DNA of 64,000 nt, taken from Gossypium raimondii (Eukaryota > Streptophyta > Magnoliopsida > Malvales > Malvaceae). How positions within the stretch are numbered: the stretch's first letter is position 1; every line of letters starts with the position of its first letter. Below, piece after piece: positions 24,101-37,990 of the stretch. A program made the translations under genes and the position numbers. The DNA lies in the NCBI RefSeq assembly GCF_025698545.1, contig NC_068566.1, positions 2,587,362 to 2,651,361 on the forward strand. Direction: 5' to 3'. Below the pieces are notes generated by a model that worked only from the letters and a program-made list of their open reading frames with translations, ran no database searches and was not told the DNA's origin.

Positions 24101-24294
24101 GCTTTTGGAAAAGTGAGGTGCTAAATGGTGGAGTTGAAACTGAAAGGGAACTGCAATTTTTTTTCATACATTTACAGTTAAAATTAGGTTGATTTCTGAA
24201 AAAATTATAATGTTGGAGGTGTCAATAAAAAAAAAAGGTTAATAACCAAAAACCTCCAAATATTAAGTTTTTTCTTTTTATTTGCAAGTATGCC

Positions 24295-24342
24295 TACTTT
24301 AAATTTTCCATTCTTCATTACTTTAAATTTTCCATTCTTCAT
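24295..24342 (+). repeat. 24-bp tandem duplication beginning with the MULE target site
   Basis: Two exact 24-bp units, 24295-24318 and 24319-24342, each start TACTTTAAATTTTCC. The first nonamer of unit 1 is the right target duplication of the Pack-MULE, so the element landed at the edge of this tandem repeat. Confidence 0.85.
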
Positions 24343-24390
24343 AAGAGACATATAATATAGATGATAAAATGGAACAAAATTCATATAAAA

Positions 24391-25300
24391 TCTATACTAC
24401 TATATATAAAAGGAAGGCCCTAAGGGCTTTCCTTATTTGACACGTGTTTTTTACATTATTAATAATAATGGCTAAATTGTATAAAATGTTCAATTTTAAT
24501 TTTGGTCCTTATGTTATGCTCAAATTTGTGATTTAATATTTATACTTTAATTTTTATATAATTTGGTACCTCAACATTTATAATACCATTAGTTACTTTA
24601 AATATTTTATTTTAATTAAAATGTTGACATAAACTTAAAAATTGTTAGCATCATTAAAATTTTATCAAATTCAAGTCTATAACAATATCATTTTTTCACA
24701 TGATTATCGAGTAAGTACCTTTTAAAATTTTTAATGTCACACCAACAAAGTTAACGAAGAATTTTAACAATGTTAACAATCGCCCGTATGCACTTTTTTT
24801 TTCAAAAGGGTTAAATTTTAGTTTTGATCTCTTTAATATGTCTAAATTTAAGATTTAATCTCCACAATTTAATTTTAGCATCAACTGGTTCCTATATTTT
24901 TATAATGTTATTAATTAGTCCAAATAGTTAATATCGTTAACTTTTCGGTTAAAACATTACATGGTTATATATAATTTGAATACCCTAAGAGTCCTAGAGA
25001 CTAACACGTGGTTTCTTTTAGGTTTGCACCAGTCTTACCCCTTTTTTTTTAGTTTTAGAAAAAAATTATTAAATTTTAAATTTGGTCCGTCTATTATGCC
25101 TAAATTTGAGATTTAACTGCTACGCTTTAATTTTTAATATAATTTGGCTCCTGTATTTTTATAATATTATTAATTAGTCCAAATAGTTAATATCATTAAT
25201 TTTTCGATTAAAATATTACGTAGTTATATATAATTTGAATCCCTAAAGGACTTAAAGATAGATAAGTAGCTTTTTATTTCTTTTAGGTTTGCCTTGCTCT
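24391..25300 (+). repeat. Two tandem 235-bp modules after a TCTATACTACTATATATA start
   Basis: The copies at about 24810-25035 and 25066-25300 share GTCTAAATTTAAGATTTAA-like text, ATTAATTAGTCCAAATAGTT, GGTTATATATAATTTGAA and TTCTTTTAGGTTTGC. A third copy lies at 63030-63265. The leading TCTATACTACTATATATA and the AAGGAAGGCCC/GGGCTTTCCTT hairpin at about 24410-24436 resemble a Helitron 5' end, but no CTRR 3' end was found. Confidence 0.5.
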
Positions 25301-25364
25301 TCTTCTTCTTCTTCTTTGACATTATAAGATAATAATCAAACTTCACTTTTTAATGGATAAATTA

Positions 25365-25655
25365 GCCCCTGTCCATTAAATCAAAGAGCAAATTGGTTCA
25401 CCTATTAAAAGTTCCATCTATTTTTAATATTAAAAATTGGTCCATGTAAGCATGAGGGATACGTGGCACACCATGTATCACTATTTGGTTATTCCATCAA
25501 CCACACCAATTTTTAACAGTACAAATGAATGAAATTTTAATAGAAAAGAACGATTTATATTTTGACATGACATATAAAGAGTGATTTACCTATTTTTTAA
25601 GTGGAGGAAGCAAAATACAATTTGACTAATTGTACATTTAACCATTTCTATATTC
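25365..25655 (+). mobile_element. Long-TIR MITE family B, copy 4
   Basis: It carries the family words AAAGAGCAAATTGGTTCACC, GGATACGTGGCACACCATG and AACAGTACAAATGAATGAAA, and ends GAGGAAGCAAAATACAATTT. It sits about 440 bp from the end of the ACA2 coding region and could overlap its 3' flank. Confidence 0.65.
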
Positions 25656-26095
25656 ATTCTTTCACGTTATTTTCATTTCCATATATATATATTTGCATGT
25701 TCATATCTATATCTATATATCGAGTCTCTTGATACAGTGACAAGAAATAGAATGGCATATATTCATGTCAATGAAGACAAAACTTAGAGATAGGCTAAAA
25801 TTTGCAAAGCCAAAACAGGGTGCATAAATTTCGATTACTAGAAAGCGTGAAAACAAAATACTTACATGCCTTGCATGTCAATTAGAAAATGAAATTAACT
25901 AGAGTTTAACAACCTAGAGCTTCACCTATAAACAAAAGAATTTCAATCCACAAAATGTTTCAAAATGTTTGTTTTTATGGTGATCCTTAGTCCCGAAATC
26001 TCTATTTATGATCCGATAGCAATCACTCGTCGTAAATAAAGCAGAGAAAACTTTCTTGCTATTCACTCGGAAGACAGCATCGTGAGTATAGTGGC

Positions 26096-30212
<4,117 letters not shown>

Positions 30213-30420
30213 CACTTTGCCTTTTTTTTTCAGTGCGTTTCAAATCGCTATCGTTCCTAAAACTTCTACATCTGCTCCATTGAGATATATAATGAGAAGA
30301 AACTACGAAGAACGAAGAAGTGTTCAACCGAGTAAAAGGAAATTCCGAGTCAAAAAAGGAATCCTGCATACACCAATAACGCGGAAGTTTCAGCTCCGGA
30401 CACCATTTCCTAGCACTTAA
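30213..30420 (-). promoter_or_regulatory. ACA2 5' leader and core promoter
   Basis: On the minus strand a TATATATCTC box lies at about 30281-30292. Just after it are an ATG and a four-codon frame (ATGGAGCAGATGTAG) that would be a tiny upstream ORF if transcription starts early enough. Then about 60 bp of leader ends in AAAAAAAAAGGCAAAGTG before the start codon. The plus-strand frames here are incidental. Confidence 0.45.
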
Positions 30421-32000
30421 TTAATGTCTTTACAAATTAAGAATTTAGTCCCTGTATTTTTAACTTTCTATGAATTTAGTCTTTTTATTTTTCAGATTTT
30501 AAATTTTAAATCTAATACTTTTATTTTTAAAATTTTTGGTGTGATATTTTAAAATAAAAAACTTAAATTAAAAATAATTTTAACAGTGTTAAAAATATAG
30601 AGACTAAATTTTAAATTTATAAAGAGTACATAGACTTGTGACTAATCCTCCATTCAGTCCTTACACTTTTGAAATTTTGAAATCTACTCCTATTTTTTAT
30701 TACAGGAAATTTATATCCTCTATTTGTCTGATTTAAAATTAAATTTCAATTTATATGAATTCCAATTAAATTTTAATATTTTAATAAATTAAAATTACTG
30801 ATGCATTCCATGTTTATGTTTGGAATAAGTTAAATTCTAAAATTTTAAATAAAATATCAATTTATTTTAATTATTTAACTCATAAAAATTAATTTAATTA
30901 TTTTTTAATTAAATTTTTTTTTAAAAATCTAATTTTTAATACGAGTACTTGATTTGAAAATTTAACTTTACTGCATGAAATTAATATGAAATTTGAATGA
31001 AAGTGGCTTTTTTTGTTTAATGCCCTGGAGAGTGGACCCCGCGGCTCTGGTCCTTTTTTACGCGGTAACTTCTGGGGTTAATTTCATCAAATGTCCCCAA
31101 ACTATTTCTTAAGTTCTACATTGATTCTTAAACTTTAAAACGTTCTAATTTAATCTTCAAAGTATCAATATTATATTAATAGGATCTGTCAGCCTAGCTG
31201 TCTATTTAGAAGTTAAATAGCAATTTGGATTTGAAATGAAACATATTTAAAATAAATTTACGATTATCACGGTGACAACTTAAACAGGGGTACAATCAGA
31301 AACTTGCTTTAGAGAAATAAAAAATGAATCATAAACTTTGAAGGGTCAAAATACAAATTTATCATAATACGAACTTGTAATTTTTAAAATTTTGAAAAGA
31401 CAATTACCATTTTGAGGGGAGGCAATGCTATTGCTGCCCTTGTTTAACTCGGACATGAAAATGATTTTCGAACTAAAAACGAAACAAACAAAAAGTGACT
31501 CGATCGAGAAAATCTAATTAACATACTTAAATGATTCAAACTTAAAATGACTCAAAATTTTAAAACTCATATTAACCTGATTTGGATTAATTTAATACAA
31601 AACCAATGATGTCCTTCCAATTAAATCAAACTAGAATGTTTTGCCCGCTTCTAATTAAAGTAGCGAGATCAATATTAAAATTTTATCGATATCTTATAGG
31701 ACAAATGAAAAAAAAAAGGCACATCTTATGTAAACATTAAGGTACCAAATTATGTATATCGAACATATATCTAGCATGGAAATCACAATTAGCCCAAACT
31801 AGACAAAAATGATTATTTTTAACTTCTCGTATTTGGAAGCTACAAGGTTATTCAAAATTGAGTCAAGTCAAATTTCGTTTTGGGAGTTAAGTTTTCTCAA
31901 CGCTATTTTTATTTATAATGCCTAAATCTAGAAGTTTATTTAAAAAAATCGAACTCCTCATTCCTCAACTCAATAGTTATAAGTGAAATGGTTAAATCAT
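30421..32000. other. AT-rich intergenic DNA upstream of ACA2
   Basis: Low-complexity TTAAATTTTAA-type sequence. Fragments of the AATTTAGTCCCTGTATTTTT filler at 30440-30650 look like decayed long-TIR MITEs. No reading frame has recognisable motifs. Confidence 0.45.
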
Positions 32001-32400
32001 AATTTGGGGCATGTGCTTAACAACAATTCTCACATCGAGGTTTGAATTCTTTTGGGGTCCAAGTTAGGCCATGAACTTGGTAATTGTTCCCACATTGGGA
32101 CTTGAATTTTTTTTATATCCAAATTAGTCATTGAACTTGGCTATTGTTCTCATATTAGGACTTGAACTTGACAATATTCTCATATCGAGACATGAACTTT
32201 AGGATTTTTATGGACTAATTTGAGCAAAAAAAGTTTAAACCCCAATGTGGGAACAATTTCAAGTTCAGGGCATAACTTGAATAGTAAAAAAAGCTCAAGT
32301 CTCAATATGAAAATAATTATCAAGTTCAAGGTAAAACTTGGAAAAAAATTTCAAATCCCAATATGAAGAGATATTTATTTCCTTTTTTGGTGAGGACATT
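32000..32400. repeat. Foldback repeat with ~170-bp imperfect arms
   Basis: Left-arm words (TAATTGTTCCCACATTGGGA, GGACTTGAACTTG, CATGAACTTTAGG) return inverted in the right arm (CCCCAATGTGGGAACAATTT, CAAGTTCAGGGC, CAAGTTCAAGG). The arms meet near 32210-32230, and each arm is itself made of about three tandem degenerate units. Non-coding, probably a foldback or MULE-type MITE. Confidence 0.6.
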
Positions 32401-32449
32401 TTGTCATTCGAGTATCTAATAGATTATTGTTTTCTTTAAGATAAAACAA

Positions 32450-32725
32450 CATTTAATCATTGAAGTTGACGATTTTTTTAATTTAGTCTATGAATTAGTC
32501 TTCGATCCACATTAGTCTTTAAAATTTCTATCAAACATTATAAATTCCTTTAACCCTATCAAGAGGTGTTAATAATATAACATAATTTTAGAGTGACGTA
32601 TCATCGCTTTTTAATGGTATAAAAAAGATCGAACTATTTGACAAAATCCAAATTATATGACTGATGTGGACAAAAAATATCAGGGACTAAATTAAAATTT
32701 TTGCTAAGTTTGGAGACTAAATGTT
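32450..32725. repeat. MITE-like inverted repeat (AATTTAGTC...GACTAAAT)
   Basis: The left (AATTTAGTCTATGAATTAGT, GATCCACATTAGTC) and right (GACTGATGTGGACAAAA, GGGACTAAATT) ends are inverted relatives. The interior carries GACGTATCATC. It resembles the intron sequence at 14095-14480. Confidence 0.5.
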
Positions 32726-33309
32726 GCTTTATTCCATTTATTTATGTTGTGTTTTTTTGTCTCGGTTACCTGCCCTTTTTTGGGTAAACCAAACACATCA
32801 GCCCATTGGCCATTTTGCACTCCATGTTCTAACAGGAGCTCAGAAACTATATATTATATAATTACAATGGGTGGTTGTAAAAAGTTTACGTGATAACTCA
32901 CAGGACAGTTCATGTATATTTTATTACGACATAATATTATTTATTTTATAAGTATCATTAAATAATTTAAAATTTATAAAAATATTTTAAAATTTTGAAA
33001 AAAAACACACAATATACGTGAATTGTTATGTAATATATCATATTTAAATTTTAATGTTTCAAACATTATTTTTACGAAATAATAATAATTTAACTCTTTT
33101 TCAAAAATTTAAAAGCCGAATTTAATTAAAAGGAAAAAAAGTAAAAGCCAAAATAATAAAAAAAACTAAACCCTTTGAGCCGTCCATAAAGAGACATTGC
33201 TTTGGAACCATTTCCTTTATATCGTTGAAACCGCCAAGAAATTTCAATGTCAATGCATGCGGGCCACAAACAAATGAAAGTAATTATACCATAACAACGT
33301 GGTGTACTA

Positions 33310-33822
33310 TCAACTATGAGTATTCATAGTTGGATTAAAATTAAATTAATCGATCCAATCGATTTAATTTGATGATTAAATTTAGTTCGGTCAGAGATTA
33401 ATTAATGATTTTTAAAAAAATTTATTATTAATTAATTCAGTTTGAAAACGGATAATTAACCGAATTAATTAATTAACCGAATATTTGTTATTTTCTAAAT
33501 TTATGTGGTGTTTGATCGTTAACTTTCAAGATTTATTTAGTGATTCGATGTCTTATTTGTTATTTTCACATTCATTTAAAGTTTTATTAAATAAAAGAAA
33601 AGAACGTTAACAATGCATTTTTATACTTATTTTAACCAAAAGATAAAAACATATAAATTTTGGTTAACCGGTTGAATTAACCGAAACATTTCAATTCGGT
33701 TAACGTATTTAAAAAAAACATTGATTCGATTAATGGTTAAATTTTTTTACATTTCGGGTAATTCGATTAATAGTAATTCGGTTCAAATATTAACCGATCC
33801 GACCGTTTGAACGACCCTACCA
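33310..33822. mobile_element. CCGAATTAACCG-rich MITE, copy 2
   Basis: The interior words TTTAGTTCGGTCAGAG, GGTTAACCGGTTGAATTAAC and TTTCGGGTAATTCGATTAAT match 9207-9645. The right end TTTGAACGACCCTACC is a diverged form of TTTGAACACCCCTAC. The left end is eroded. Confidence 0.55.
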
Positions 33823-34998
33823 TCAACTTAATCACATTCTTCTTCTTAACCCCTTAAATACCAAAAGCTACTGTCAGTGCATGTGTATTTATACATTTTT
33901 ATGAACTAAATTAATATCATTTTATTGCTTATATTATAAATTAAATTTATTGATTACATAAAGTCAAATATAAATTTAAGCTTCAACAATCATTTTTAAG
34001 ATTGCAAACTTCCCATCTAATAATTATTCTTAAAGCATATTGGATTAAGTATTTTATAACTTATTTGTTATTGAAATAAAATATTTTAAAGAATATTCTT
34101 TTTGTTAGATTTTATTTTTTTTCAAATCATAAAAAATCAATATTAAGTGGTATTATGCTCACACTTCGTCGGTTCAGTACTTTACAAGTGAACACGTTTG
34201 ATTAAGGAGAGACCTCGCGAGCTTAAATTGAGGGGATCACACACCTAACGCAAATAAAATAATTATCACACGTCATTCCTCAAACATGACAACTCATACT
34301 TAGTACTAATCCTTTAAAGGGTTTAGTAGTAGCAAAAAAGGGTACTCTTTTCTCTTTAATCATAACAAACCTCCATAAACTCTTTGCATTAATGAGAGAC
34401 CAATTTTAATTAAATCAATCAAATTTGAGAATATATTTAATAAAATTTAATTGAATAGTAAATTTATCAAATTTCTCGAAATGTAATGGCAATAACCAAG
34501 TAAATGAGCAACCTTGGCGTTTTCGTGTTGGATTCCAATACAAAAAGACACACCGTCCTTGGACTCTGTTTCACCTCAATTTCTTAGATATTTCCCAGTA
34601 TTTATTAGCAGAATTGAAGCCATAAGTAAAGGACCAACTTCGTATTTCCTTCTTTGCGTTCAACAAATGAAATCTCTTTAAAATCGTGTGGAGCATTTTA
34701 GAGTGTCTTAAATTATATATTTATATGATATAATTACTGTTTATGGATGTGACGTAAATAGATTCTCCTACATGCCTTAATCTGGGGTTAATACGTATTT
34801 TCTAGATGTGAGCTCGCCTACATAACAGTGCGAACCCACATCTGCTTGCACACCTTGTGGTCCCATAGAATGGTACAAACTCCTCACGTGCGAACCACTT
34901 GAAATGCAAGTCAAGACCCAGTCAAATAATCAGATTGCGGATCGGTAATAACGAATACCTTAATGAGTAGATTTTCAATTTTTCTTGAATACTTAATG
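33823..34998. other. Intergenic DNA, no gene seen
   Basis: AT-rich, with short patches of mixed composition (34150-34330, 34790-34930) but no open frame or RNA gene recognised. Confidence 0.4.
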
Positions 34999-35100
34999 TA
35001 CATATAATCTAAGTAACAATTACCAACTTGCACGGGAGCTGGAGAAGTTCGAGTTGCATTCCAGACCCGTGAAAGTAATTGTTACTTAGATTTATATGCA
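34999..35100. other. 102-bp near-perfect hairpin
   Basis: The arms ATATAATCTAAGTAACAATT (from 35003) and AATTGTTACTTAGATTTATA (ending near 35096) pair over more than 20 bp with one bulge. Inside, CACGGG pairs with CCCGTG and TGGA with TCCA. The loop is about GAAGTTCGAGTTGCA. It is either a very small MITE or a transcribable hairpin such as a microRNA-like foldback. There is no coding frame. Confidence 0.6.
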
Positions 35101-35718
35101 AGTTTTAAACATTTTGTTGTTGTTGTTCTCATTACTCAAAGAACATTTCTCACAAGGTTATTTGAAACGGATCAAAATACTGGTTCGAAGGACATTAAAT
35201 CAATTGACCCAAAAATTAAGACTGGTTGAACCAAAATTTTAATATTTTTTATAATTTTTTAATGATTTATTTAATCAAATCAATCGAGACCGATATCGAC
35301 CATCACTTACATACCCTACAATCGGGTCACATCAATACTGACCTAAATAACAGCCCGTTAACCAAGGGAAGACATTTAGCCTACATGCGTGTCTAAAGTC
35401 AATGGAGAAAGGACACAACCACCATTCCAACTACTAGCTTCCTCTCCTGGCAAAACCAACCTCCTCCATACCCCGTCTCTCTCTTGACCGACCACATAAA
35501 CTGCCTCTTCGACGTCCTCCACCTTATCACCAAGGCATGCATTTGTATGATATTCATATTATGTGAGCATATCTCAACGACTCTTTCATTCACTGGGATT
35601 CTTCCATTCACATAAACTATAACAACATTCAAATTGCCTTTCTCCTACGCTGCAATGTTCTTTCACGATGATGGTTTTTAATATGTTTAAAAGTCCACTT
35701 CTGCTATTTGTTTTGCAG
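35101..35718. other. Intergenic or upstream part of the unrecognised gene
   Basis: The dispersed GGTTGAACC repeat occupies about 35165-35320. A less AT-rich stretch at 35380-35640 could hold an upstream exon of the gene that ends at 36198, but I could not find a phase-compatible exon. Confidence 0.35.
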
Positions 35719-36198
35719 TTGGGAGATTCAATATTTCCAAGACCATGCAACGTTTACAACACAATTGGTTTCAAACCGGACACCAGGCATAGATGTCACA
35801 GTAACCATTGGCAAATTTACAAAAGTATGTTGGCTTCTATTTTTTTACCCTAAACCCTCCAAACCCCTTAACAATTATACTTGGCTGCTTAAGGACATTA
35901 AGTTCTTAAGTTGACTCGATCACGTAATCTTTAGGAGACTGCAACAACGTCAATGCCAACTAAACTAACACTCAATCAGCAACCTTAATTGATTCTAAAA
36001 ATGGATGGAACTAAGAACTTTCTAATATGATCACAGAGACTGCGTCACAGCATCATATGTGCACCATCTAGACTGTGCAAAGAAGAGCACCGCAGCAAGA
36101 CATTAACCATTGGAGGAGCTTATGATGATGATCATCTCGTGCTGATCAAAGCTAAGACCAACAATCATGGGAGGCTTAAGAGCATTGTTACAACATGA
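35719..36198 (+). CDS. Unrecognised two-exon 3' gene end
   Basis: The acceptor TTTTGCAG at 35711-35718 opens exon 35719-35824 (WEIQYFQDHATFTTQ, then LVSNRTPGIDVTVTIGKFTK), which closes on a strong GTATGT donor. The acceptor ATCACAG opens exon 36037-36198 (RLRHSIICAPSRLCKEEHRS, then KTLTIGGAYDDDHLVLIKAK, then TNNHGRLKSIVTT and a stop). The two join in phase without stops, giving about 88 residues. I do not recognise the family. Alternating polar and hydrophobic runs such as DVTVTIGKF and HLVLIKAK look like beta strands, as in membrane barrels, but that is speculation. No start or upstream exon was found, so it may be a gene relic or fragment. Confidence 0.45.
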
Positions 36199-36536
36199 AG
36201 AGGTAACAAACTCCTTGCTTACAATCTCAAATCCTATTTAATTTTTAAGCTATTCAATGTTACTTTTAGGCTCATACCTTTATATTCTTTTTTGGGTAAC
36301 CCTAAAAGTACGTCAATAACTAGTTCCATAGATGATTAATATTAATTACTCAAAAATCCACAATAAAAACCCACAATTAAAAAAAAACCCATAACAAGAA
36401 TTGCAATATAGAGCATTTAAGTTTTAAAAAATCCCAGATTCATCCATGTCATAAAACTAAAGCTCAAAAGCAGCAAAATCCCTAATTGATAACATAACAA
36501 AAAACATTTAGATTAATATTATAAAAGGGGATAACC

Positions 36537-36977
36537 TTAATCGACACTCTGCATGATATCCTCAGCCGAAAACTTAGTACCCTTATCCTTATCAGCGGCA
36601 GCGCGTCCTTTAGCCTTACGATCCAGCAATGACTTCCGATCCTTGTCGAGTCTCAGCTTGGTGATGACAACCTTCGATGCGTTGATACCGACGTTGACGG
36701 TCGATCCGTTCACTTTCTCCCGCGTGATACGCTCAATGTGGATCACCCACTTGCGACGGTACACTTGCACGACTTTCCCTTCGCGGCCTTTGTAGGTACC
36801 GCGAACGACTTGGACCTCGTCGTCCTTGCGGACAGGCATGGACCGGACGTTGTATTTGGACCTCAGATCGGTCGAGAGTGGAGCGCTCATCAAAACACGG
36901 CGGACGGACGAAGGTGCCGTGAAATGGGCCTTGCGGCTCTTACGGCGAGAGGAGGAGACGCGTGGGTTGTACTTCAT
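36537..36977 (-). CDS. RPL26: 60S ribosomal protein L26 (uL24)
   Basis: This is a cytosolic large-subunit ribosomal protein that sits near the peptide exit tunnel. The 146-aa single exon begins [20 protein letters not shown] and carries the KOW motif at about residues 51-80 ([20 protein letters not shown] then [10 protein letters not shown]). It is highly basic and has the usual plant length, ending EDIMQSVD. There is no intron, as I recall for Arabidopsis RPL26 genes. Codon use is GC-richer than the surroundings, as expected for a highly expressed gene. The start is fixed by the conserved [15 protein letters not shown] and by the telo-box leader upstream. Antisense frames here are shadows. 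Confidence 0.97.
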   Translation of the reverse strand: MKYNPRVSSSRRKSRKAHFTAPSSVRRVLMSAPLSTDLRSKYNVRSMPVRKDDEVQVVRGTYKGREGKVVQVYRRKWVIHIERITREKVNGSTVNVGINASKVVITKLRLDKDRKSLLDRKAKGRAAADKDKGTKFSAEDIMQSVD

Positions 36978-37009
36978 TTCTGCTGCCGGTGGTGGAGGGG
37001 GAGGGGGTT

Positions 37010-37205
37010 GGGTTTAGGGTTTCCTCTTCTACTCGGCGACGGCTAATGGAGAAAGTGGAGGATTAGGGTTTTGGGCGTATATATATGGTGTTAATAGTGG
37101 CCTAGAGAGCTAGGGTTAATTTCAGAATGTTGTCTATTGGGCTTTTTGGGCCTAAATAGTTTTTTGAAGTGGGCCTCAATATTTAGGCCCAACTTCATTT
37201 TGGGC
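37010..37205 (-). promoter_or_regulatory. RPL26 promoter: telo-boxes, TATA and site II cluster
   Basis: Read on the minus strand, there is a double telo-box AAACCCTAAACCC (37022-37010) in the leader, another AAAACCCTAA (37072-37063), a TATATATAC box (about 37086-37078), and a third telo-like TTAACCCTAGC (37119-37109). Upstream there are five site II TGGGCC/T elements within 37138-37205, in both orientations. Telo-box plus site II is the established signature of plant ribosomal-protein and growth genes, where TCP factors and Pur-alpha-type proteins bind. Confidence 0.8.
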
Positions 37206-37823
37206 TTCACCTCTTTTCCAATTTGATTTTTCCCTAATACACTAATAATTGAATCTATATCAATATTAAAATAATTTAGTCCTCAATTTTACATATTCTG
37301 TCAATTTAGTCTTTGACCCAACTTAAAACATCAATCCTAACTCTTTTCGACTTGGGACTAAGTTAACAGAATGTGTAAAGTTAAAGGCTAATTTTGGTAA
37401 TTTTTTTAGACTTAGGACTAAATTGATAGAATTTATAAATATTGTAATATTAAATTTATTATTATGCCAATAAATAAGAGACCACGGTTAATGATTTAAC
37501 GGAGAAATGATTAAAATATTAAATTTCAGATAATTTTTTTTTAAATTTAGGTAACCAAAATATAAGCAAGTGATTAGGTCACTGTTTTTATAATTTACCC
37601 AAACAATTATAAGAAATTAAGAATTTGGATTGGGATGAGTGGCCATTACAATGTTGAACACATGGTACTCCAAATTGACGACCATAAAATATAGATTCCT
37701 GTCGCTGTCAACAAAGACCGCCTGTATGTGTCATGTGTGTGTCGAGTGGCCTACACTGTACCCTCGTCATGCCAGCAATAGCTGCCGACTTTTTACTCTT
37801 TCTATTTGGCTTAAATACAAAAA

Positions 37824-37990
37824 TTTTCAAATTATAACGTGGGTATTGTTACTAGTGTAAAAAGACGCGGGTTCGAATGTGTCAAAGCACATTAGCCTTC
37901 CATTTAAGGGTTGATGAAGGATTATAGTTAGTCCTAAGCATTTATCAAAAAGAGCAAATATGACAAGAACTTATAACGAGATTAATGTCA
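37824..37990 (+). mobile_element. tRNA-derived SINE, copy 2 (5'-truncated)
   Basis: It starts inside the module with GTGGGTATTGTTACTAG and keeps the B-box (GCGGGTTCGAATGTG). It then has a tail shared with the 42176 copy (AGCACATTA, TAGTCCTAAGCATT, AGAACTTATAACGAGA). The A-box is missing, as is common for truncated SINEs. Confidence 0.6.

Larger units (their letters stand above)
18031..24294. mobile_element. Mutator-like element carrying a captured gene fragment (Pack-MULE)
   Basis: The terminus GGCATAATTGC (18031-18041) is inverted at the right as GCAAGTATGCC (24284-24294). The long terminal inverted repeats run to about 18396 on the left and 24075 on the right. Matching blocks include TTTTTTATTGACA, CAACATTAT, AATTTTAAC, GTTCCCTTTCA and CACCTCACT. 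The left arm is about 115 bp longer, and the difference is bounded by ACAGTAAA words, so the right arm was probably shortened by recombination between short repeats. A perfect 9-bp target duplication flanks the element. Between the arms are a selenoprotein-T-like gene fragment with its introns (23467-24100) and a later LTR insertion (18402-23270). There is no transposase, so the element is non-autonomous. Without the LTR insert it would be about 1.4 kb, a usual Pack-MULE size. Confidence 0.85.

Noticed and set aside
18031-24294. The whole palindromic interval as a single giant TIR transposon
   Set aside because: The outer and inner inverted repeats have different sequences and different target duplications (9 bp and 5 bp), so these are two nested insertions.
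36553-37046. Plus-strand frames opposite RPL26
   Set aside because: Antisense shadows of a GC-rich ribosomal protein exon.
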